Assembly: GCA_015065425.1 (NCBI GenBank)
Contig: SVQH01000005.1
Span: forward strand, 1-64,000
Length of the DNA: 64,000 nt
Direction: 5' to 3'
Origin: Oscillospiraceae bacterium
GTDB lineage: Bacteria > Bacillota > Clostridia > Oscillospirales > Acutalibacteraceae
The translations under genes were made by a program, and so were the position numbers. The notes beneath the pieces were generated by a model. That model was not told where the DNA came from. It did no database searches and saw nothing but the letters and a program-made list of their open reading frames with translations. This document shows positions 43,501 through 52,700 of this stretch, piece after piece. The first letter of the stretch is position 1; every line of letters begins with the position of its first letter.

Positions 43501-46500
43501 TGTGTTCTCTCTTTGAAATAACATCAAGAACAAGAACTTCACCGCATTCGGTACACTTCTTTACTTTTTCACCGTATTCGGTACAGGAAGCTTTCTTTGT
43601 TACTGTATAAGAATCATCTTCCGTATGAGCATTTTTATCTACAGCTGTTGATCTTTCTTCAAAGTACTCACAGGCATCTCTCTGACACTCGCGTCTTTCA
43701 AGACCTTCTTTTGTACAGGAAGCCTCTGTAACGGTAAACCACTCACCCATGTCGTGTCCGCCGCCGGTTACGGCTTCAGTCTTCTTATGAGATGAATCTC
43801 TGAGACAGGTGTATGTAATTACGCCGTCTTCAACACAGGTAGCTTCAGGATCGATTACACCGTTATCCCAATCATGACCTAATGCTTCACCGTGAACATA
43901 AGTGTTAAGTCCCATGGTATCACATCTTGAACAGTCATAGAAATATGTTGCTGCTTCAAGGCAGTCTGCAGGAGTACACAAATGATTATCGTCAACTGTC
44001 TTTTCATTGAAACTGTGGTCAAGGGGTTCCATTACATACTTTTTATATGTATGGCTACTGTCATTTTCACATACCATGTTTTCATATCCCCACTCGGTAC
44101 AAGTAGCAGCAAAAATAAAACTTTTTACCTTATAATTGTGTCCGAGAGCAGGAATTATGCGTGTTTCAACATAGTCTCCTCTTGAACATTCTCTCTTTTC
44201 AAGCCCGTTTTCTTCGCAGGTTGCATTCTTTACAACAGTCCAGCCGCTCATATCGTGTGAATCTGCATCCGATACAATCATTTCATATCCGCAATTATCA
44301 CAAACATGCTTTACTCCGTCAACACATTCGCCTTCTATTTCGACTTCTGTAAATTCATGTGTATCATACTTTGTAACTTCTTCGTATTCTCCGCATACAG
44401 TACACTCACGGGTTGAAATGACACAGACATCCTCTGTGGAAACTGTTGTATCTGTCCAATCACTCCATCTGTGTCCTTCTTTTCCGAGAAATTCCGTATA
44501 ACCATGTTCATCGGGAGTGTTTACACAGTTCTTACATGTCCATACAATATAGCCCGATTCAACACAATCGGGAAGTTTTTCAATCTTCTTGATATATTCG
44601 GGGACAAGTGCAGGTGTAATTTCCTCATCAACGAGTACACCGCATTCAATGCAGTAAAGATGCTTTACGCCTATAACATCACAACCGACTTCGGAAATAA
44701 CCGTCCAGTTTTCAGTACCGTTTTCATCAACTGTCTTATGACCTGTTGCGGGAATTACTGTGGGTTCAACAATGTAATTATGGCAAACGGAGCATTTTGA
44801 GCCCTGTGTTGCACCGTCTTCGGTACAAGTCGCTTCAACAGAGGGAATGATTTCTTCCGTATGAGGAAGTGCAGGTATCTCGCGTTCAAATACCCTGCTG
44901 CAGGTAAAACCGTTATCGTGTCTTACACAAAGACTCTGCTCAAGTCCTGCCTTTTCGCAGGTTGCACCTTCAACAGTGATCCATTCTTCATCACTTTCGT
45001 GACCGAGAGCATCGGTATAATAAAATCTGAGTTCACCCGTGCCATTACCGTAATATGAAGAATAACCCTGATTTTCACAGGTAGGTTCAACGGTCTTATC
45101 ATAATAGTAGATATTACCGTTAACTCTCAACTCATAATAATCGCAGTTCGATCTCTGACAATCCCGTCTTTCCACATTATATGAGGGATTTTCACCTGTA
45201 GTTCCGACATAATACCAACCGCCCATATTGTGTCCGAGTGCCGGTATTACGGAAGATTCGGGTGAAGCAGCACCGCAACGAGAACAGCTCTTTCCCACAT
45301 ATCCGGGGATTGTACATGTAGCCTCCACCTTGGTTACGGGGTCTTCAATGGAGAAATCGTGTCCGTAAGCTGCAAGGTCATATCTGTACATGGTTCTTGT
45401 CTGAACCTCTCTTGAATCTGAAGAGGAAACATAGCTGTCAGACCAAGATGACCAGTTACCCCACTGATAGAAATAATATGTATAAGTGGCATCACGGTAA
45501 CGGTACTGAGTATAACCGGGAGTCGCCTGTACTGTTCTTGTGGCATTTGCACCTGTATAATCAGTTCCGACATACCATTTCGTACAGCCGTTGGGACAAC
45601 CGGAAGAAGCTGTGTAATATGTACCTGAGCCGACAGTATTTGATGAAGCATTTGTAAGCCGAGAATCAAAAGTAGTCTCATGGTAAATAGTTGCCTGGTC
45701 ATAAACACAGTTTGCCCAGTAGGTTCCTCTGCTGTTACAATAGTGGAAATATACATATACAGTCTTATATGTAGGCTCTATATATCTTGTTTCGACCTGT
45801 CTTGAAGATGAGGAGGAAACAGAAGAATTCTGCCATGAAGACCAGCTTCCCCAACCGCTTTGTACAGTATCATAAGGCGTCCATCCGCTGAGAGAAGAAC
45901 TTGAACTTGTGATTGTATCCTTGTCTCTGTATCTGTACTGAGTTTTACTCTCTATGTGTGAAGAAGGAATATCACTGCGGTACTCTGTTGTCCAATCGCT
46001 CCATGTATTAGAGTCATTAACATAATCAACCTTGGAATGTCCGCAGTTGGTACACTCTGAAACCATGGTTCCGTTCTGAACACAGGAGGGAGACGTAATG
46101 GTCTGAACATAGTTGTGTCCGAGTTTGGGTAAATTCTGCATAGACAAAACTTTACCGCAACGCTTACAAAGCTGTGACTGAAGTCCCATTGCCGTGCAGG
46201 TAGCTTCTTTTATTGTCTTAAACCCGGCAGGGTCATGACCAAGTGCTGCTTCAACCGATGCTCCGCAGAGGTCACAGAAGCCTGCAGATGTACAAGTGGC
46301 GTGAGTTGTGACAACGTGTCCGCCTGTACCTGTTGTTCTGTACTCAGCATAGCCGCAGCGGGTACAGTCTTTCTGCTCAGTTCCCAGAGAAGTACATGTA
46401 GCGGGAATTTTCACATACCAATTACCGAATGTATGTGAAGGAACATAGGAATCAACATGTCTCTGATAATTGAGAGAGGAAAGCTTTACCCATCCCCAGA

Positions 46501-47344
46501 AACCGTAACGGCAGGTATAGCCCCAGTTGTAGCCGTTTGCATAAACAGTTTTATATATGTGTGCATATTCACCTGCACGTAGATATGTTTCATATCCGCT
46601 TGAAGTTGATGTACTGTTATAAAGACGGGTATCACCGTTTCCTGCAGTATAAACATCAATACTTCTGGGATTTTCCGCACTGCAAAGGTCACCGTACATC
46701 TTTACAAGATATGTTCTTGAAGGCTCAAAGCCAAGATGCCAGTCCTGAGAAGAAGTTGTGATGTATCTTATGGGATTACCGCTACCGTCTCTTACTGAGT
46801 GAGCCGCAATGATAGGCACACCGTTTACTATATCAACAACAATGGCAGAATGTGTCATTCTTGACGAACCCGCAGCACTGTAGAACATAAGGTCTCCTAC
46901 GCTCACCTGAGAAGCGGAAGGGTTTCTTACGGATGTAGCACCGAGGCTTACACAATAATCGTGAAGCTGCTGTGCTCTTATGTATTCACCGTCACTGGTG
47001 GCAGAATAATAATGAGCGAGATATCCGTTGATATGCCATTTTTCAGTCATATCAAGACCGCCCATGTAAATACATTGAGAAACAAAGTTTGCACAGTCTC
47101 CGCCCGTATCCCAATAGCTCTGTCCGAAAAGAACAGAATCAATATCATTCCAGTGGTCTTTAGCCCACTGAACCGCGGCTGTGGCACTGTAGCTTGAAAG
47201 ACCATTATAAGCGGCACTTGAATCAACCGTAAGAATATTCTCATCGGGCAATTCAAATCCTACGAATTCGGCAACAGGTACAATGCTTATCAGCAACAAT
47301 ACTGACATGAGCACAGCCAATACCTTTTTCAATGAAGAATTCAT
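40583..47344 (-). CDS. Giant secreted amidase / Cys-repeat / vWA surface protein
   Basis: The start at 47344 follows GGAGGT and gives 2253 residues with a signal peptide. Residues about 45-230 form a putative amidase (Amidase_6/CHAP-like) domain: WDTGGDCANFVSQCIY (Cys nucleophile), MTHSAIVVDI (His) and IIAAHS. An SH3-like domain follows (WGWVKLSSL). Then come more than 20 short repeats with paired cysteines (ATCTxxGxxxxxCxxCG type) over about 1100 residues. A vWA domain has the MIDAS motif DQSGSM near residue 1490. Beta-rich repeats follow, and the protein ends CGHLCH, an IWKIVRFFIKLF helix and CSCGRAHY. It is likely a peptidoglycan-cutting, metal- or ligand-binding adhesin. Paired LytTR-type sites lie 87-117 nt upstream. 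Confidence 0.88.
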   Translation of the reverse strand: MNSSLKKVLAVLMSVLLLISIVPVAEFVGFELPDENILTVDSSAAYNGLSSYSATAAVQWAKDHWNDIDSVLFGQSYWDTGGDCANFVSQCIYMGGLDMTEKWHINGYLAHYYSATSDGEYIRAQQLHDYCVSLGATSVRNPSASQVSVGDLMFYSAAGSSRMTHSAIVVDIVNGVPIIAAHSVRDGSGNPIRYITTSSQDWHLGFEPSRTYLVKMYGDLCSAENPRSIDVYTAGNGDTRLYNSTSTSSGYETYLRAGEYAHIYKTVYANGYNWGYTCRYGFWGWVKLSSLNYQRHVDSYVPSHTFGNWYVKIPATCTSLGTEQKDCTRCGYAEYRTTGTGGHVVTTHATCTSAGFCDLCGASVEAALGHDPAGFKTIKEATCTAMGLQSQLCKRCGKVLSMQNLPKLGHNYVQTITSPSCVQNGTMVSECTNCGHSKVDYVNDSNTWSDWTTEYRSDIPSSHIESKTQYRYRDKDTITSSSSSLSGWTPYDTVQSGWGSWSSWQNSSVSSSSSRQVETRYIEPTYKTVYVYFHYCNSRGTYWANCVYDQATIYHETTFDSRLTNASSNTVGSGTYYTASSGCPNGCTKWYVGTDYTGANATRTVQATPGYTQYRYRDATYTYYFYQWGNWSSWSDSYVSSSDSREVQTRTMYRYDLAAYGHDFSIEDPVTKVEATCTIPGYVGKSCSRCGAASPESSVIPALGHNMGGWYYVGTTGENPSYNVERRDCQRSNCDYYELRVNGNIYYYDKTVEPTCENQGYSSYYGNGTGELRFYYTDALGHESDEEWITVEGATCEKAGLEQSLCVRHDNGFTCSRVFEREIPALPHTEEIIPSVEATCTEDGATQGSKCSVCHNYIVEPTVIPATGHKTVDENGTENWTVISEVGCDVIGVKHLYCIECGVLVDEEITPALVPEYIKKIEKLPDCVESGYIVWTCKNCVNTPDEHGYTEFLGKEGHRWSDWTDTTVSTEDVCVISTRECTVCGEYEEVTKYDTHEFTEVEIEGECVDGVKHVCDNCGYEMIVSDADSHDMSGWTVVKNATCEENGLEKRECSRGDYVETRIIPALGHNYKVKSFIFAATCTEWGYENMVCENDSSHTYKKYVMEPLDHSFNEKTVDDNHLCTPADCLEAATYFYDCSRCDTMGLNTYVHGEALGHDWDNGVIDPEATCVEDGVITYTCLRDSSHKKTEAVTGGGHDMGEWFTVTEASCTKEGLERRECQRDACEYFEERSTAVDKNAHTEDDSYTVTKKASCTEYGEKVKKCTECGEVLVLDVISKREHIYDEGVVTSVPSCVSEGEITYTCTNIENNEYEACTHSYTEAIKADGHDMGSWYIEKEAEYHVPGVERRDCRTENCDYYETREYEIAVPVYVATFVIGDEIISKVEFEHGATFIKEPAIPEKTNYIGIWEDYEIVNENFTVEGYYELIDSDTVSTLQEDKKAQYKNDVAQITLSAFAPTKIVEYASPNAEPLDIVLVLDQSGSMAQRLNGSTTKKDALKKSANAFLNEVLKNGETAGVEHRVAVVGFAYGANYSYNNTELLSYVSNGRISPVKYNTIKKNASSMEKYYSNAFLPISDGNGINDLLTSAISNVDAEGATAADFGLEMASKIFDYNYTDPSEGRKKIVLFITDGEPNYHSGFDTAVANAAIGEAFAIKQSGCNIYSVGISADADPDIFDNSNKSFNRFLHLVSSNYRNASTMISSGMGDKNNGFYLAVNNTDNLGKLFEVIVSRAVNKTVAFDNVTLVDTISSEFTLTSQQEDKLREELFNTHGLTDENLEVTRNDDGTTTMKFIGLKPEKVFENGVNTGFKVSVTFEVTPNEKALNKGIYKTNTSDAGVELGGDRVAVFAIPEISIPDNRNIVTFKIGNEVYSIVNGKIGDSVTAPECEYAEWNVPEGTVISDRAFTFTADGVADDKYAVTWVINGESYVEYYTIGSKLNPPAVKAEEGFMFVGFAPYVPSRMPSRNIVLTAKFEEHEHKYEETLSGGTCDTGLTMRYSCFCGSVYTETLAAQAHKYSATVINSEEKLEDAFVCEYCQKMLDATLSFCYSGGTDNSEFYSLEMKKGEINVQPDGTVTVKIPLTAEMAQEVNNGRGIKVYRIEGGNTKTFVDSYVQDDAFVVMTLDHFSYYVLGLTGSDGNLLEDVNFATVKCSVDGHSYTKNVIPPDCTNRGYTIYTCGTCGYSYEGDFIGMTDHKDSDGDLYCDDCGKDISAVQNCGHLCHKDGFLGFIWKIVRFFIKLFGTNPVCSCGRAHY

Positions 47345-47430
47345 TATACATACCTCCATATTTTTGTGCGTAAAAACGCCTACATAAGTCTTTTATCACA
47401 TATAATTTTCAATTTCAATAGGGTATGTAT

Positions 47431-47461
47431 TGAACGGTATAAAATTAGTGCATGAACGGTA
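47431..47461 (-). promoter_or_regulatory. Tandem LytTR-type sites before the giant surface protein gene
   Basis: TGAACGGTA occurs at 47431-47439 and 47453-47461, a 22-bp period. On the minus strand these read ACCGTTCAA and ACCGTTCAT without the flanking T; they fit the published AgrA/LytTR direct-repeat consensus of a GTT core with flanking C and A. TACCCTATTG follows 4 nt downstream, as in the copy at 49651. Confidence 0.8.
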
Positions 47462-47478
47462 AATCACAATTCAGCGGC

Positions 47479-47520
47479 AAAAAATTTGGCTCAAGTTTAC
47501 CTTTACGGCAGACTTGAGCC
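47479..47520 (-). terminator. Terminator of the LytTR two-component operon
   Basis: GGCTCAAGT pairs with ACTTGAGCC; on the minus strand it is followed by AAATTTTTT. It lies 18 nt beyond the kinase stop. Confidence 0.85.
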
Positions 47521-47537
47521 CTGTTTTTCGGGATGTA

Positions 47538-48818
47538 TTATATTTCATCTTTTATATCAAGCATTATCTGTGCAGTGAATATATTGTTTTCGGAAGAAAG
47601 ACTCAGAGCACCGCCGTATTTTTCGGCTGTGTCTTTAACATTTTTAAGACCTATTCCGTGTGCTTTTTTGTCGGTTTTGGAAGTAGAATAGGACTTGCCG
47701 TTTTTTTTGAGTTTTCCCGTATCACAGGGATTGCTGACCGTTAGAATCATGGTATTTTTTCTTCTGATACCTTCCACGCTGATTGTTTTTTCTTCACTGA
47801 AGGGCAGCTTTTCACAGGCTTCAACGGCATTATCTATGAGATTTCCCACGCAGATACACATATCCTTGCTGTCAATACCTTTGTCGGGAAGAATACCGCT
47901 GAACACTATTTCAGTGTTACTTTTTTGGGCACGGGATTTTTTAATATTAAGAAGCGAATTGACAACTGCATTTCCCGTTGAGAAGGAATTAATTGAAGAA
48001 GCTGTGTCATCGGTGAGTTTTTCAAAATATTCCTTTGCACCGTTTATATCGCCTTGCTGAAACATAGAGTTTATTACAATAAGGTGATTTTTGTAATCAT
48101 GCCTGAAGCTTCTCAGTTCTTCATCCGAACGGGCGGCACTCTCCGTATATGCCAACTGCTCATTAAGCCTTGCAAGTATCATATTCTGAGTGTAAATAAG
48201 GCGGAAAATTCGAAAAACAAGCCCCATTATACATACAAATATCATACAGGCAGATACTGCATATAAAAAGTCGTACCATGCGGCACTTATGCCGAATTCT
48301 TTATAATAGCAGGTAAGCTCAAACAGCAGAAGGGCAATTACCATCCAACGGGGGATTTCTTTAAAAGCACCTGAAAGAACCTCGATGTCATTATTTCTTG
48401 TAAAACCTCTTATAGCAAAAAATACACCTCCGAAAAGAAGCATATTAAAAATACATTCTGCCGTAATACTGCCTCCGAGGGGTACCGCAACGAAAGACCA
48501 TAACATATCTACGGTAAAAATATAAATAAATATCACTGCAAGAGTCTTTAACACCGGCGGTTTTCTGAAGCACAGAAATACAGCTGCTATGTAAAAAAAG
48601 TTTGATACCGCATCAAGCACGTCATAAGTATACGGAAAGACGGGAAGAAGAAAAATATGTGTAAGACTGCTGTAAATTACGGGAACACATAAGGACACAA
48701 TAACTCCTGTCTTCCCCTTCCGCATTTTACCGGAGAAAACAACTTTTAATATGAAAATAATACTGAGGATAGCAAAAACATCCTTAAAACAGTATAAAAA
48801 TCCATCAATTACAGCCAA
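47538..48818 (-). CDS. AgrC-type membrane histidine kinase (second LytTR system)
   Basis: This 426-residue protein has about six membrane helices in residues 1-205, then H-box FRHDYKNHLIVINSM (His near 233), N-box GNLIDNAVEACE and glycine box HGIGLKNVKDTAEKYGG. It has the GHKL/HATPase_c_5 layout of peptide-sensing kinases, but no agrB or agrD lies nearby, so its ligand may come from elsewhere or may not be a peptide. It follows the LytTR regulator gene by 18 nt and is followed by a terminator. Confidence 0.9.
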   Translation of the reverse strand: MAVIDGFLYCFKDVFAILSIIFILKVVFSGKMRKGKTGVIVSLCVPVIYSSLTHIFLLPVFPYTYDVLDAVSNFFYIAAVFLCFRKPPVLKTLAVIFIYIFTVDMLWSFVAVPLGGSITAECIFNMLLFGGVFFAIRGFTRNNDIEVLSGAFKEIPRWMVIALLLFELTCYYKEFGISAAWYDFLYAVSACMIFVCIMGLVFRIFRLIYTQNMILARLNEQLAYTESAARSDEELRSFRHDYKNHLIVINSMFQQGDINGAKEYFEKLTDDTASSINSFSTGNAVVNSLLNIKKSRAQKSNTEIVFSGILPDKGIDSKDMCICVGNLIDNAVEACEKLPFSEEKTISVEGIRRKNTMILTVSNPCDTGKLKKNGKSYSTSKTDKKAHGIGLKNVKDTAEKYGGALSLSSENNIFTAQIMLDIKDEI

Positions 48819-48836
48819 GAATACCCCTCTTTTTTA

Positions 48837-49535
48837 TCAGCCGTTATATTTCAGGTAATTGGCATACATTTTATTGAAGCCGGCTATACTTCTGCGGCTT
48901 ATGGTGACCTTTTCACCGTTTTCCATATAAAGCTCATTTCCGTCTTTTCTGCGGATATACTTCATATTTACAATAAACTGACGCCTTGTTTTATAAAAAG
49001 CCTCGCTTCTTATCTCCTTTTCAAAAACAGCCAGAGATTTGTGTGATTCCACGGACATACCCTGTAGCCTTACAATAGTCCTTCTGCCCACGGATTCTAT
49101 ATACATAATTTCGGTGGATTTGACAAAGAACGGCTCATGAAGACCTCTTATGTCAACAATACACTCATGCTTAAGTCTGCTCTCAAAAGCCACAAGAGCC
49201 TCTGAAAGCTTTTCATTGCTGACAGGCTTCATAAGATATCTGAGTGCATCCACTTCATATCCGCCTGTTGCATATTCTATATAAGCGGTAATAAAGATAA
49301 CAACGGCAAAGCGGTTCTTTTCCTTATACAGCTTTGCAGCCTCCACTCCGTCCATATCGGGAAGCTTACAGTCAAAAACAACAAGGTCGTATATGACATC
49401 ACTTTCAAGAAGTGAGCCTGCATCTTCAAATATATCAACATCTGAAATTACAATGCTGTTGGGCATATATTTTTCAATTCTGAGTTTAAGAGACTGAGCC
49501 TCCTGAAGATTATCTTCACAGATTGCAATATTCAA
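48837..49535 (-). CDS. LytTR response regulator (second system)
   Basis: This 232-residue protein starts at a TTG codon with a strong AGGAGGAG site at 9 nt. The receiver has ICEDN at 4-8, phospho-Asp in LVVFDCKLPDMDG near 55 and Lys in RYLMKPVSNEK. The LytTR domain covers about 130-228 (KTRRQFIVNMKYI, TISRRSIAGFNKMY). It is the first gene of a two-gene operon with the kinase. A paired ACCGTTCA(T) site 116-146 nt upstream, repeated before the giant surface protein gene, is its likely binding site. Confidence 0.92.
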   Translation of the reverse strand: MNIAICEDNLQEAQSLKLRIEKYMPNSIVISDVDIFEDAGSLLESDVIYDLVVFDCKLPDMDGVEAAKLYKEKNRFAVVIFITAYIEYATGGYEVDALRYLMKPVSNEKLSEALVAFESRLKHECIVDIRGLHEPFFVKSTEIMYIESVGRRTIVRLQGMSVESHKSLAVFEKEIRSEAFYKTRRQFIVNMKYIRRKDGNELYMENGEKVTISRRSIAGFNKMYANYLKYNG

Positions 49536-49650
49536 AAAATATCTCCTCCTTTATGGATTTTATCACAAAATATCAGGAATTAAAATGCTTTTCCTGAAAA
49601 CAATCTATATTTTACATTTTTTTTACACAAAAAAACAATAGGGTAAGGTA

Positions 49651-49681
49651 TGAACGGTATAAATTAAGTGCATGAACGGTA
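49651..49681. promoter_or_regulatory. Tandem LytTR-type sites between the regulator operon and the LRR gene
   Basis: TGAACGGTA at 49651-49659 and 49673-49681, again a 22-bp period, with CAATAGGGTA flanking as at 47418. The orientation matches the site before the giant gene, i.e. facing the minus-strand regulator operon. The element also ends only 20 bp before the -35 of the divergent LRR gene. Confidence 0.8.
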
Positions 49682-49701
49682 TTTTCCGGGAGAATATTTA
49701 T

Positions 49702-49730
49702 TTGACATACCTAAAATTTTGGGGTAAAAT
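49702..49730 (+). promoter_or_regulatory. Promoter of the LRR surface protein gene
   Basis: TTGACA, a 17-bp spacer and TAAAAT. The expected start near 49737 leaves a leader of about 27 nt to the ATG at 49764. Confidence 0.75.
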
Positions 49731-49763
49731 TAATATAAATTACTGTTTGGGGGCGAATTTTTT

Positions 49764-52700
49764 ATGAAAAAAAAACAAAAAAGCCATTTCGCTGTTCCTG
49801 TGCCTTATGATGCTGTTACCCTATTTTTCGACAGCATCCGTGTTTTCATTGAAATCAAAAGCTGCCACCGAGGGAATATTTACATACAACATTACAGACG
49901 GTGCGGCAACCATTACGGCTATTGATAAAAATGCTGCGGGACACATTACGATACCTTCTGAAATTGGCTCGTATCCCGTAAAGACCATCGCAAGAAGTAC
50001 TCTTGCTTCAAACAACGGTATTACGAAAATCACAATATCCGAAGGCATCGAAATTATAGAATACGATTCACTCAGCGGTTCATCCGCTCTCAAAGCTATC
50101 CACATTCCTTCAACGGTGACAAGACTCGGCGGTACACAGTCTCATATCAAAACCTTTTACGGCAGCAGTGTTGAAATACTTACGGTTGCCGAAAACAATA
50201 CCGTATATATGTCGGCAGACAATATTATTTATTCAAAAGACATGAAAACTCTCCACTATTATGCCCCCGGAAAAACAGATGAGAGCTTCAGTGTGCCTTC
50301 GGGAATAACTCATATAGACAATGCTGCCTTTTCAAAAGCAAAAAATCTTAAAGAAATATATCTTCCCGAAAGCCTCATTTCAACAGGCGAAAGAGCTTTT
50401 GCAAACTGTACGGCACTAAAGGCCCTTGAGCTTCCCAAAAATTTTGCTTCCTTGGGCAATGCAGCATTTTCAGCGTGTACCGCTCTTGAGAGTGTTACCG
50501 TTCATCCCGAAAATACAGTTTATTCCTCTGAAAACGGAATTCTTTATTCCGAAAACGGAACAAAGCTCTTGTTTTTCCCTGCAGGATACAAGGGCACGGA
50601 TTTTACGATACCTTCCCGTGTTACTTCCATAGAAGAGGAAGTTTTTGGTTCAGATACAAAGCTTGAAAAACTGGTATTTCCCGCATCACTTCAGAGTGTA
50701 AAGGTATCATCATTTTTATATCTCAGAAACTGCAAGGTTTACTTTATGAATCCCGATATCGAAATCACACCTTCCGTCAGGGCAAGCTTTATCGGAATTA
50801 CCATACACGGTTTTGAAGGCTCTACTGCAGAAGAATTTGCCGCAGCAGAGCAGGTAGTCTATTATATCATAGACAAAGAAACCGGAACTGAAACTCTCGG
50901 CACATTTACAGCCACAGAAGGCATATACACATACAGAGTTTCCAATGCCGAGGCACAGCTCATATCTGTCGATACCTCTGCTGAAGGTGACATAACGGTT
51001 CCCGCCACTCTCGGAGGATACCCTCTTACAAGCACAAAACTGCACTCATTCCTCCGTAATGACAAAGTGACCTCCATCACATTTTCAGAGGGACTCATTT
51101 CAATGCCCGGCGGCTCCGTCGCAAGTTGTGCCTCACTGAAATCAGTATACATTCCTGCAAGTGTGTCATATATAGAGGAAGATGCATTATGCACGAATGT
51201 TCCCATGCTTGAAAAATTTGAGGTATCCTCCGAAAACGAACACTACTGTGCTGTTGACGGCATACTTTATACAAAAGACATGAAAACCCTTATGCAGTAT
51301 CCTCCCGCAAAAGCCGATGAGATATTTGCAATCCCGGAAGAGACAACTATAATAAACTACAATGCATTCAATTACTGCAGCAACTTAAAAGAAATCATTT
51401 TCCATGACAAAACAGAAGAAATCAACATCGGTGCATTTATGCACTGTGACGGGCTTACAAGTGTTGACATTCCCGCTTCCGTCACACATATCGGTGAAGA
51501 TGCATTTTTGTACTGCGATAATCTCATATCAATAAATGTAGCCCCCGACAACACAAAATACAAATCCGTTGACGGAATACTTTATGAAACAGACAGAAAT
51601 GTGCTGATTTTCTATCCCGATGCCAATCCAATCAAAGATTTTGTCATCCCCGAAGGCGTAACTCTTCAAGGTGACAGAGTTTTCAATGGTGACGGCATCC
51701 TTAATTCCCTTACCTTCCCCGAAAACATAAACACGGTTTATGTAAGCACTTTTGAAAGATTGAAAAATACGGATATATATTTCCTCAATCCTAACATTAT
51801 CATCAGCGGTCAATACGTAACCCCCACCGGAATCACCATATACGGCTATGACAATTCCACGGCAGAGGACTTTGCAACAGCTCAGAACATCCCCTTTGCG
51901 GCAATAGTCCCCAAAGAAGAAACTACTGAATCGGAAGAAATAACAACAGAACCTGAAGAAGAATTTACATTCCCCACATATAATACCGATTTCGAGGATG
52001 AGGATGTTATTGAATTCGGTTCTTTCCCTCAGACCCTTGTAACCGACGAAGAGCTCATCGAAGAGCTCGGCTGGTATATCGATGATGATATGTGGCAGAG
52101 CCTCGGTTGGTTCAAGGGCGACAACTCCTACGGCAGCATGGAAAAATGCGAAGACGGAAAATACTGCGATATTGATTACTACGGTGAAAAGTACAGAGCG
52201 ATAACCTTCAGCGAATACAGGAAAGCTACCTCCATAACTACCGGAAATGCCTATCAGTCCACATGGGGATACAAGAAGGATAATATTTATTTCTTCAAAT
52301 TTGAACCTCTCAAATGGAGGATCATTGATGCCGAAAAGGGCTATGTCCTTGCAGATTCCATAATCGATGTTCAGCCCTATCAGGCATTGGCTTACAGGAC
52401 AAGTGACCTGTTGGATATCGGTAATGCTTTTAACTTCTGGGCAGACAGCGAACACACCATCATGGCAACGGAATGGGAACACTCCACCATGAGAGAATAT
52501 CTCAATTCCGATTTTTATAACACAGCCTTCACCGATGCACAAAAATCCGTGATCAACACGGTGAAACTTGAAAATCCCGTTGTTCCCGCAGGAAACCCGA
52601 TCTGTAACGGTAAGGATACTTTTGATAAGATATTCCTTTTCAGCTATGAGGATGCATCGGGGAATAATCTTATTTCCCCCGACAGAACGAGAGCGGGCAC

